DNA from: RHLJ01 sp048058975
GTDB lineage: Bacteria; Bacteroidota; Rhodothermia; Balneolales; Balneolaceae
Length of the DNA: 64,000 nt
Assembly: GCA_048058975.1 (NCBI GenBank)
Contig: JBLLNP010000007.1
Location: 248,001-312,000 of the forward strand
Reading direction: 5' to 3'
Program-made: the position numbers and the translations under genes
Shown here: positions 57,252 through 64,000 of the stretch, piece after piece
How the letters are laid out: every line of letters starts with the position of its first letter
Position numbering within the stretch: position 1 is the first letter of the stretch
The notes under the pieces: model-generated
Databases searched by the model: none
The model's input: the letters and a program-made list of their open reading frames with translations, nothing else
Told to the model about the DNA's origin: nothing

Positions 57252-57832
57252 TGGAAATTCTGGATCTCATAATTGCAGTACCATTGCTCTACTTTGCCTA
57301 TAAAGGCGCCGTAAATGGGATTGTAAAGGAGGTTCTTAATATTGTTGGGATTACGCTTGCGGTATTTCTAACCTTTAAATATATGGACGCTCTCAGCGTT
57401 CTTATAGAACCTTTTTTTGAGGACCAGGCGGCAGCTTATATTCCCTTTTTATCCGCAGCATTATTATTTCTAGGGACTCTTTGCGTAGTAGCCCTTATAG
57501 CATATCTAACAAAGGAGCTACTTAAGGCGGTTAAGCTAAGCACAATAAACCGGATTCTCGGAGCCGCATTTGGCATTTTAAAAAGCGGAATGATTGTAAG
57601 TACCATTCTTCTTTTGCTGGCAGGGTTCAATATTCCTAAAGATGAAGTGCGGGATAATTCTATCCTCTACCCTTATATCATTTATCTGGGGCCTTGGACT
57701 TATGAGGCTGTAGCTTTTATTTATCCGGGAGCGGAAGGTTACACTGAAACAATTCAGGAAAACCTGAGCAAATATAACCCTGTGAACAACATCCCTTTTT
57801 TGAACGAAAAGATAGACCAAAACGACAATTAA
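57251..57832 (+). CDS. CvpA family membrane protein
   Basis: A 193-residue protein with four hydrophobic helices (about 3-20, 28-48, 60-85 and 100-120) and the CvpA pattern DLIIAVPLLYFAYKGAVNGI at the start. CvpA-like proteins have been linked to colicin V export and envelope homeostasis, but the mechanism is unclear. Overlaps yqeY by 1 nt and abuts tyrS (0 bp), so a four-gene operon yqeY-cvpA-tyrS-xthA is likely. Confidence 0.9.
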   Translation: MEILDLIIAVPLLYFAYKGAVNGIVKEVLNIVGITLAVFLTFKYMDALSVLIEPFFEDQAAAYIPFLSAALLFLGTLCVVALIAYLTKELLKAVKLSTINRILGAAFGILKSGMIVSTILLLLAGFNIPKDEVRDNSILYPYIIYLGPWTYEAVAFIYPGAEGYTETIQENLSKYNPVNNIPFLNEKIDQNDN

Positions 57833-59047
57833 ATGGCATTTCTTCCTATAGAAGAACAACTGGAAATTATACAAAGAGGGGCAACGGAAATTGTACCTCT
57901 TGATGAGCTGAAAGAGAAACTGAAAAAATCAGCTAAAGAAAATAAACCACTTCAAATCAAGCTTGGAGTAGATCCAACCCGACCTGACTTGCACCTGGGG
58001 CATTCGGTTGTTCTCAGAAAAATGAGACAGTTCCAGGACTTGGGTCACGAGGCGATTCTGATTATTGGTGGGTTTACAGCAATGATCGGAGATCCGACCG
58101 GACAAAATTCTACCCGTCCGCCATTAACTTTAGAAGAAGTACAGGAAAATGCTCAGTCTTATATTGATCAGGCCCAAAAAATCCTGGATACCTCCAGACT
58201 AAAAATCGTTAATAATAACGATTGGTTAGGCTCGATGAGTTTTATGGATGTGATTCGCCTGGCATCAAAAACCACGGTTGCCCGAATGATTGAGCGTGAT
58301 GACTTTTCAAAACGATTCAATAATAATGAGCCGATTTCATTACATGAGTTTTTATACCCATTAGCCCAGGGACAGGATTCTGTGCATCTGGAAAATGATG
58401 TTGAGCTTGGAGGAACCGATCAGAAATTCAATCTTTTAGTAGGACGCCAGCTCCAGAAAGACAGCGATATTGAACCTCAGGTTTGTCTGATGATGCCGTT
58501 GCTTGTTGGTACCGATGGTTCAGCTAAAATGTCGAAATCTTACGACAACTATATCGGGATTGATGAGCCAGCCAACGAGATGTATGGAAAATCTCTTTCC
58601 ATCCCGGATGAGTTGATCTACACTTACTTTGAGTTGGTTACAGATGTACCTACAGAAGAACTCTCCGCTATCAAAGAAAAAGCGGAAAAAGATCCCCGGA
58701 ATGCTAAGCACGATCTGGCATTTGCAATCACTAAACTTTATCACGGTGAGACTGGTGCGAAAGCGGCACGCGATCATTTCGAGCAAACCATCATTAACAA
58801 GCAGGTTCCGGATGATGCTCCTGAATTTGAAATCAAGGCAGGTGATTCGGCACGAATTTTAGATATAATTTCAGACCTCAGTTTCTCTTCCAGCAATGGG
58901 GAAACAAAACGCCTGATTCAACAAGGGGGAGTGAGTATTGACGATGAAAAAGTAAACGATATTGGGTTTGAAATTTCGCTTTCAACAGGAGAAGAGAAAG
59001 TGCTTAAAGTAGGGAAGCGGAAATATGCTATTCTGAAAGGAGCTTGA
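57833..59047 (+). CDS. tyrS: Tyrosyl-tRNA synthetase
   Basis: A 404-residue class I synthetase. Rossmann HIGH motif HLGHSVVL in KLGVDPTRPDLHLGHSVVLR, KMSKS motif in GSAKMSKSYDNYIG near 232, and a C-terminal S4 RNA-binding domain (GETKRLIQQGGVSIDDEKVN). It is the TyrRS-type subgroup with a short C-terminal linker. It charges tRNA-Tyr. xthA starts at the last base of its stop. Confidence 0.97.
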   Translation: MAFLPIEEQLEIIQRGATEIVPLDELKEKLKKSAKENKPLQIKLGVDPTRPDLHLGHSVVLRKMRQFQDLGHEAILIIGGFTAMIGDPTGQNSTRPPLTLEEVQENAQSYIDQAQKILDTSRLKIVNNNDWLGSMSFMDVIRLASKTTVARMIERDDFSKRFNNNEPISLHEFLYPLAQGQDSVHLENDVELGGTDQKFNLLVGRQLQKDSDIEPQVCLMMPLLVGTDGSAKMSKSYDNYIGIDEPANEMYGKSLSIPDELIYTYFELVTDVPTEELSAIKEKAEKDPRNAKHDLAFAITKLYHGETGAKAARDHFEQTIINKQVPDDAPEFEIKAGDSARILDIISDLSFSSSNGETKRLIQQGGVSIDDEKVNDIGFEISLSTGEEKVLKVGKRKYAILKGA

Positions 59048-59817
59048 TGTTCAAAATCTCTTCCTATAATATAAACGGAATACGGGCAGCCCACCGAAAA
59101 GGCTTGATGGACTGGGTTGAAAAATCAACTCCGGATATTATTTGCTTTCAGGAACTTCGGGCAGATATTGATCAGGTTCCTGAGGAGATGAAGGAGCTTG
59201 AATATCATCAGGCGTACTATGTCGCTGAGAAAAAAGGGTATTCAGGAGTAGCGATTTACAGTAAAACGGATCCGGTTTCTATTACGGAAGGAATAGGGGT
59301 GGATTGGATTGACAGTGAAGCCAGAGTTTTGACCTTCGATTATGAAAAGTTCAGGCTCATTTCAGTCTATGTTCCGAGCGGATCGAGTGGAGATCATCGC
59401 CAGGATTTAAAAATGAAGTTTCTTGATGACTTTACGGCTTTCGGCAAAAGACTTGTATCCGAAGGAAAACCGACGCTTATTTGTGGTGACTTCAATATCT
59501 GTCATGAAGAAATCGATATCCACAATCCGGCTCAGCAACACAAGAATTCAGGTTTTTTACCGGAAGAACGAGCCTGGGTAACCGACTTTCTGAACCTTGG
59601 CTATGAGGATGTATTCCGGAATCTACATCCCGGAGAAGGAGATCTGTATTCCTGGTGGAGTTATCGGGCTGCTTCTAAAGAAAGAAACAAAGGCTGGCGC
59701 ATTGACTACCACATGGCTACTCCTGATCTGGCAAAAAAAGCAAAAGAAGCCTACATAGAAAAGGATTGGGATATGTCTGACCATGCTCCGGTTACTATCG
59801 TCTACGAACTGGACTGA
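59047..59817 (+). CDS. xthA: Exodeoxyribonuclease III-type AP endonuclease
   Basis: A 256-residue EEP-fold nuclease: ISSYNINGIRAAHRKGLMDW, CFQELRA (catalytic Glu), CGDFNICHEEIDIHNP (Asp, Asn), and the terminal MSDHAPVTI (Asp-His). It cuts abasic sites and trims 3' ends in base excision repair. ATG 59047 overlaps the tyrS stop by 1 nt; an in-frame TTG one codon earlier is less likely. Confidence 0.95.
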   Translation: MFKISSYNINGIRAAHRKGLMDWVEKSTPDIICFQELRADIDQVPEEMKELEYHQAYYVAEKKGYSGVAIYSKTDPVSITEGIGVDWIDSEARVLTFDYEKFRLISVYVPSGSSGDHRQDLKMKFLDDFTAFGKRLVSEGKPTLICGDFNICHEEIDIHNPAQQHKNSGFLPEERAWVTDFLNLGYEDVFRNLHPGEGDLYSWWSYRAASKERNKGWRIDYHMATPDLAKKAKEAYIEKDWDMSDHAPVTIVYELD

Positions 59818-59838
59818 ACGGGCAAGTTAAGCGCGCTG

Positions 59839-59858
59839 TTTGTTTAATATTAAACAAA
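59839..59858. promoter_or_regulatory. 20-bp perfect palindrome upstream of marR (likely operator)
   Basis: TTTGTTTAATATTAAACAAA reads the same on both strands. It covers a TTTG -33-like element and precedes TATAATTA (59862-59869). A MarR dimer could bind and block transcription of its own gene. Confidence 0.65.
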
Positions 59859-59872
59859 TTGTATAATTAAGC

Positions 59873-60331
59873 ATGCCAACACACTTTAAAGGGACAAAAA
59901 AAGAAACTGAATCACTGAACGCGTTCATCAAAATGACGCGGGCAACGGAGAGTGTCAATCACAGACTAGGCAAATACCTCGCAGATTCCTGTGAAAAACT
60001 TACAACCAGTCAGTTTGGAATACTCGAAGCTCTCTTACATTTAGGCCCGTCTAATCAAAAAGATCTTGGTGCAAAAATTCTTAAAACGGGGGGAAACATC
60101 ACACTGGTTATCGATAACCTGGAAAAAAGAAACTATGTGATCAGGGAAACTGATCCCAGTGACCGAAGGGCATCCATTGTAAGCCTGACCAAAGAAGGAA
60201 AAGAATTTATATCCGGATACTTCCCCAAACATGTGGAAAGAATAGTCGAAGAATTTTCAGTTTTAACCTCTGAGGAGCTGAAGGAGTTAAGCCGACTTTG
60301 TAAAAAAGTCGGAATGAAGGAAAATAATTAA
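59873..60331 (+). CDS. MarR-family transcriptional regulator
   Basis: A 152-residue winged-helix regulator: CEKLTTSQFGILEALLHLGP, SNQKDLGAKILKTGGNITLV, then IDNLEKRNYVIRETDPSDRR and ASIVSLTKEG. The DPSDRRA wing is typical of MarR. Ligand unknown. Its start lies 14 bp after the perfect palindrome at 59839-59858. The gene appears monocistronic. Confidence 0.94.
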   Translation: MPTHFKGTKKETESLNAFIKMTRATESVNHRLGKYLADSCEKLTTSQFGILEALLHLGPSNQKDLGAKILKTGGNITLVIDNLEKRNYVIRETDPSDRRASIVSLTKEGKEFISGYFPKHVERIVEEFSVLTSEELKELSRLCKKVGMKENN

Positions 60332-60397
60332 CCGGGCTGTAGGTTTATAGTCTGTTAATTGTTTGAAATTTCTTTTAAAAAACTCCATAAATCCCTC

Positions 60398-60433
60398 AGG
60401 GGGTGAGCTTGATCGCTTGCTCCCTTTTTTTTG
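60398..60433 (+). terminator. Terminator after marR
   Basis: GGGtGAGC...GCTCCC stem with a run of eight T in a 215-bp gap (60332-60546) that has no gene. The rest of the gap holds an ORF-free A/T-rich stretch. Confidence 0.75.
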
Positions 60434-60546
60434 CTGAAACAGTAAAGCAAGTCTTTTGATCTTTTCCAGTACCACCAGATTAAAATACGATGGAAGGTAA
60501 TCGTAAAGACGCAAGCTATTGCGTGACAACGGGATCAAAAATTATA

Positions 60547-62601
60547 CTACAACTCTTTCTCCAGCTTCCCGATCTGATCTCGTATTCTTGCCGCCTCTTC
60601 AAACTCCATATTCCGGGCAGCTTGCAGCATGGTCTCCCTGAGATGAGCAATTAGCGCATCTTTGCTTTCAAAGGTAACCTCATTCATTGCCGGGCTTGCT
60701 TTGTATTGGATTCCATCTTCGGCAACCTTTATAGTTTCAAGATAATCCTGTTCTGCTTGCTTAGCGGCTTCAGCTTCGTAATCAAATTTCTGATTGGAGA
60801 TGAGTGCAGGGTCAACCAGGGGCTTGAGCTCCTTGGCAATAGTGGTAGGCGTGATGCCATGTTCTTTGTTGTAGTCTTCCTGCACCTTACGTCGGCGATT
60901 GGTTTCGTCAATCACTTTACTCATGCTATCGGTGATTTTATCGGCGTACAAAATAGCTTTTCCTTCCACATTTCGTGCGGCCCGCCCTACAATCTGAAAT
61001 AAAGATGTTGCCGATCGAAGAAAACCTTCTTTATCAGCGTCCATAATTGCGACTAAGCTTAATTCGGGGATATCAATTCCTTCCCTGAGTAGATTGATTC
61101 CAACGAGAACGTCATAATCACCACGGCGATATTTATAAATCACCTCGATCCGCTCAAGCGCATCTAATTCACTGTGCATATAAGCGGCAGAAATGCCAAG
61201 ATTTTTCAAATATTCACTGAGCTCTTCACTCAACCGCTTGGTTAAAGTGATAACTAACACACGTTCTTTCTTCGCAATTCGAAGCCGGATTTCTTCAAGC
61301 AAGTCATCTACCTGATTTCCAAGAGGCCTGACTTCAATTTCAGGCTCCATCAACCCTGTTGGCCGGATGATCTGCTCTGCATAAACCCCGCCGCTTTTTT
61401 CCAGTTCATAATCGCTGGGTGTAGCACTTACAAAAATAACCTGATTTACAAGATTCTCCCATTCATCAAAAGTAAGCGGGCGGTTGTCCAAAGCTGAAGG
61501 TAAGCGGAAGCCGTGATCCACCAACTGGACTTTTCTGGAGCGATCTCCACCATACATTGCGGATATTTGTGGAATAGTTTGGTGACTTTCGTCAACTACT
61601 ACCAGGTAATCATCCGGAAAATAATCCATCAGGCAAAAGGGGCGCTCGCCGGGCTTTCGGGCACTCAAATAGCGGGAGTAATTCTCGATGCCCGAGCAGT
61701 ATCCGATCTCCTGAATCATTTCGATATCGAAAAGCGTGCGCTGCTCCAGACGTTTGGCCTCCAAAAACTTCTCTTCATCAATCAGCACTTTGGTGCGCCA
61801 TTGAAGTTCATCCCTAATCTGATCAATGGATTGCTCGAGCCGGGATTTTGTGGTTACATAGTGAGAAGCAGGATAAATTTTAAATTCCTGAACTTCTTCC
61901 AGAACATTTCCGGTATCGGTATCGAAAAGTTGAAGCTTCTCAATTTCATCTCCCCACATCGTGATTCGTAAACCTTCATCAGAATAAGCCGGATAAACAT
62001 CAATCACATCACCCCGAACCCGGAATACTCCTCTCCTGAAATCATGATCATTTCGGGTATAGTGAAGATCTACCATGTCATAAAGTAGCTTGTTGCGAGG
62101 AATCTCCATTCCGGTATGCAAAGAAACGATAAGCTTGGCATATTCTGAAGGAGAACCAATACCATAAATGCAACTTACCGAAGAAACGATAATCACATCC
62201 CGGCGCCCCGAAAGCAGTGAACTGGTAGCGCGAAGCCGAAGCCGCTGTATTTCATCATTGATCGAGAGATCTTTTTCAATGTACTTGTCCTGAGCGGAGA
62301 TGTAGGCTTCCGGTTGGTAATAGTCATAGTAAGAAATGAAGAATTCTACCCGGTTGTCGGGGAAGAAGTCACTGAGTTCCCGAAAAAGCTGTGCGGCAAG
62401 TGTTTTATTATGACTCATTACCAGCGTAGGTTTCTGCACATTCTCCAGCACGTTGGCAATAGTTCGGGTCTTTCCGGAGCCGGTAATACCCAATAAAGTC
62501 TGAAATTTATCTCCTGCATTTACTCCCTCAGTAAGCTCAGCAATAGCTGTAGGTTGGTCACCGGCAGGTTGATAGGGAGAGTGAAGTTTAAATTCAGACA
62601 T
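60547..62601 (-). CDS. uvrB: UvrABC excinuclease subunit B
   Basis: A 684-residue DNA-damage helicase. Walker A LLGITGSGKTRTIANV near 37-52, beta-hairpin region SYYDYYQPEAYISAQDKYIE, DEAD-type VVDESH near 340, helicase motif V/VI GINLLREGIDIPELSLVAIM and QIVGRAARN. The C-terminal UVR domain ends MEFEEAARIRDQIGKLEKEL. It verifies lesions and positions UvrC in nucleotide excision repair. Confidence 0.98.
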   Translation of the reverse strand: MSEFKLHSPYQPAGDQPTAIAELTEGVNAGDKFQTLLGITGSGKTRTIANVLENVQKPTLVMSHNKTLAAQLFRELSDFFPDNRVEFFISYYDYYQPEAYISAQDKYIEKDLSINDEIQRLRLRATSSLLSGRRDVIIVSSVSCIYGIGSPSEYAKLIVSLHTGMEIPRNKLLYDMVDLHYTRNDHDFRRGVFRVRGDVIDVYPAYSDEGLRITMWGDEIEKLQLFDTDTGNVLEEVQEFKIYPASHYVTTKSRLEQSIDQIRDELQWRTKVLIDEEKFLEAKRLEQRTLFDIEMIQEIGYCSGIENYSRYLSARKPGERPFCLMDYFPDDYLVVVDESHQTIPQISAMYGGDRSRKVQLVDHGFRLPSALDNRPLTFDEWENLVNQVIFVSATPSDYELEKSGGVYAEQIIRPTGLMEPEIEVRPLGNQVDDLLEEIRLRIAKKERVLVITLTKRLSEELSEYLKNLGISAAYMHSELDALERIEVIYKYRRGDYDVLVGINLLREGIDIPELSLVAIMDADKEGFLRSATSLFQIVGRAARNVEGKAILYADKITDSMSKVIDETNRRRKVQEDYNKEHGITPTTIAKELKPLVDPALISNQKFDYEAEAAKQAEQDYLETIKVAEDGIQYKASPAMNEVTFESKDALIAHLRETMLQAARNMEFEEAARIRDQIGKLEKEL

Positions 62602-62675
62602 AAAAATTGATATTCAGATGAAAAGAGAGCAAAAAGAAAGGTAAATTCTTTTAGATTAAGGTTCAGGAAATATTT

Positions 62676-62714
62676 CGACCTCCTCTGTCTCCTCCTTGCT
62701 AAGGAGGAGAACTC
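62676..62714 (-). repeat. GAGTTCTCC-type intergenic repeat, inverse copy
   Basis: The reverse complement reads GAGTTCTCCTCCTTAGC, then AAGGAGGAGACAGAGGAGGT, nearly the same as 30691-30731. Confidence 0.65.
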
Positions 62715-62738
62715 ATAACAAAGAAATCGGAGTAAGAA

Positions 62739-62771
62739 GTCCCCTCTTGAGAGGGGATTCAGGGGTGTGTT
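62739..62771 (+). repeat. AGTCCCCTC-type intergenic repeat
   Basis: GTCCCCTCTTGAGAGGGGAT with a perfect CCCCTC/GAGGGG hairpin, followed by TCAGGGGTGTG. A diverged relative starts near 38355 (GTCCTTCTTGAGAAG). Confidence 0.5.
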
Positions 62772-62794
62772 AGAAAAAGATAAAAACCAGAAAA

Positions 62795-63928
62795 ATGCCA
62801 CACAGACATAAAGAATTAGAAAGTCCTAGAAAACGCATCGACGAAATTGATGCGGAGATTTTGGATTTACTGGCAGAGCGGGCAAAAACCGTTCAGGATG
62901 TAATCCGGGCTAAAGTGGAAAATAAGCTTCCCGTTTTTGTACCCGAGAGAGAAATTGAAAAAAGTGAGCGTTTCAAAAAAATGGCAGAAGAAAGAGGAAT
63001 AGATCCGGATTGGGCAGAGGATTTTTTACGGATGATAATGAGCTCTTCCAGGGATAGCCAGTCCCAGGAAAAATTCCCAATTGCAACTGAAGAGCCCAAG
63101 CACATTCTTTACATCGGTGGGGAAGGAGGAATGGGAAAGCTCTACCAACGAATTACCAGGCAAACGGGACATCATACGTACTCTATTGATAAGGGCAACT
63201 GGTTTGAGCTGGAAGAAATAAGCAAAAAACTGGACTTGGTAGTCATCACGGTTCCTATCAATATCACTGAGCAGGTTATTCAAAGACTGAAGGGAAGGCT
63301 GAGCAAGGAAACGATACTTGCTGATTTTACCAGTAACAAGTTCAAGCCTATGCAAGCGATGCTGGAACATCACGAAGGCCCGGTACTTGGATTGCACCCA
63401 ATGCACGGTCCTGATGTGGAAAATCTATCCAAACAGTTGATGGTGGTTTGTCCGGCGCGTGATGGAGAAAAAGCAGACTGGTTTATCAAACAGTGCGAAT
63501 TATGGGGAATGCGGATTGTACAGGCGGAACCTGAGAAGCATGACCATGTGATGCATTTAGTTCAGGGATTAAGACACTTTGTTGCTTTGCTGCATGGTTC
63601 TTTTATGAAACATTATGACCTCAAACCTGCGGATATGCTGGATTATTCATCTCCGATCTACCGAGCAGAGCTAATGATGACAGGGCGAATTTTTGCTCAA
63701 AGCGCAGAACTTTACGCCGATATCGTTTTCTCAAATAAAGAACGCAGGGAATTATTACTCAACTTCTTTGAGCATCATAAGAAGCTAGCCGATTTAGTGG
63801 AAAATAACGACAGAGAAGGGTTCATCAGAGAGTTTGAGGGAGTTACAGATTTCTTTGGCAAGTTCGCGACTCAGGCATTAACAGAGAGCGGGTATCTGAT
63901 TAATCGTTTAGCGGACAGGTTTGCCTAG
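62795..63928 (+). CDS. tyrA: Bifunctional chorismate mutase / prephenate dehydrogenase
   Basis: A 377-residue fusion. Residues 1-90 are an AroQ-type chorismate mutase (RKRIDEIDAEILDLLAERAK; PVFVPEREIEKSERFKKMAE). From about 105 on is a Rossmann prephenate dehydrogenase (HILYIGGEGGMGKLYQRI; LGLHPMHGPDVENLSKQLMV; DHVMHLVQGLRHFVALLHG). It makes 4-hydroxyphenylpyruvate for tyrosine. The E. coli TyrA order is the same. A terminal all-helical dimer domain follows. Confidence 0.93.
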   Translation: MPHRHKELESPRKRIDEIDAEILDLLAERAKTVQDVIRAKVENKLPVFVPEREIEKSERFKKMAEERGIDPDWAEDFLRMIMSSSRDSQSQEKFPIATEEPKHILYIGGEGGMGKLYQRITRQTGHHTYSIDKGNWFELEEISKKLDLVVITVPINITEQVIQRLKGRLSKETILADFTSNKFKPMQAMLEHHEGPVLGLHPMHGPDVENLSKQLMVVCPARDGEKADWFIKQCELWGMRIVQAEPEKHDHVMHLVQGLRHFVALLHGSFMKHYDLKPADMLDYSSPIYRAELMMTGRIFAQSAELYADIVFSNKERRELLLNFFEHHKKLADLVENNDREGFIREFEGVTDFFGKFATQALTESGYLINRLADRFA

Positions 63929-64000
63929 AGAAAGTTTTCTTTGAGCAGTTGGGGCGGATGTCAATCCACCCGTACAGGAGTAATAAAAACATCCGTCCTA
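63929..64000. other. Window end with an inverted repeat, no gene
   Basis: GGGCGGATGT (63952-63961) and ACATCCGTCC (63989-63998) pair with one mismatch across 27 nt. It could be an intergenic repeat or a leader hairpin of a gene beyond the edge. Confidence 0.4.

Noticed and set aside
1..64000. CRISPR arrays
   Set aside because: No regularly spaced direct repeats with unique spacers and no cas gene were seen; the CHAT protein has a signal peptide and no type III-E partners nearby.

Overview
This is a chromosomal segment from a moderately AT-rich Gram-negative bacterium of the Bacteroidota/Balneolota branch; my best guess is a marine Balneolota such as Gracilimonas or Balneola. The support is: Bacteroidota-type promoters (TTG or TTTG, about 17-21 nt, then TAnnTTTG) in front of rpmB, tRNA-Asp and a candidate small RNA; an rpmB-rpmG-DUF4295 cluster typical of that group; many lipoproteins with ...SC or ...GC lipoboxes; and a long acidic tail on ribosomal protein S16. 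The genus is inference; no 16S gene is present.

Layout. 0-6.6 kb: the end of an M28 peptidase, a secreted TPR-CHAT caspase-like protein with a divergent 38-codon acidic polyproline peptide gene, ftsY, pgsA, a Nudix hydrolase and a two-gene HTH operon. 6.6-9.4 kb is an accessory island: a truncated metallophosphoesterase, a candidate sRNA, a tRNA-Gly with an odd anticodon arm, two very small peptide genes of opposite charge, and an IS1595-type transposase. 9.4-22.7 kb: stress and regulatory genes, hypothetical lipoproteins and membrane proteins, then purM and a DinB/YfiT gene. 22.7-23.1 kb is an AT-rich gap with seven DnaA-box-like CCACA sites. 23.1-33.6 kb: dtd, two GIY-YIG nuclease units bounded by inverted repeats, a YiiX-like hydrolase, a patatin, a DUF4265 gene with integron-cassette-like boundaries, and the glycerol genes glpK, glpD and glpF.

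33.6-47.6 kb is mostly housekeeping: adk; the ffh-rpsP-rimM-trmD-rplS operon; a PIN toxin-antitoxin pair; fabI; ruvCA; a PhoBR-like two-component pair; a mannose-1-phosphate guanylyltransferase; and a glutathione peroxidase. 47.6-64 kb: tRNA-Asp, mnmG-rsmG (rsmG carries two parS-like palindromes), a WYL regulator, gyrA/gyrB, rpmB-rpmG-DUF4295, yqeY-cvpA-tyrS-xthA, marR, uvrB, and a chorismate mutase-prephenate dehydrogenase fusion. The parS-like sites, the mnmG/rsmG/gyr neighbourhood and the DnaA-box cluster together suggest a position near the chromosomal origin.

Best candidates for something undescribed: (1) the charge-complementary beta-alternating peptides at 8082-8159 and 8278-8421, one of them directly behind the unusual tRNA; (2) the GIY-YIG genes packaged with inverted terminal repeats, plus a nuclease-less relative at 32815-32885; (3) the acidic polyproline peptide beside the CHAT protein; (4) a lone DUF4265 integron-type cassette with no integrase in sight. 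All readings were made by eye; no database search, folding program or skew calculation was run.
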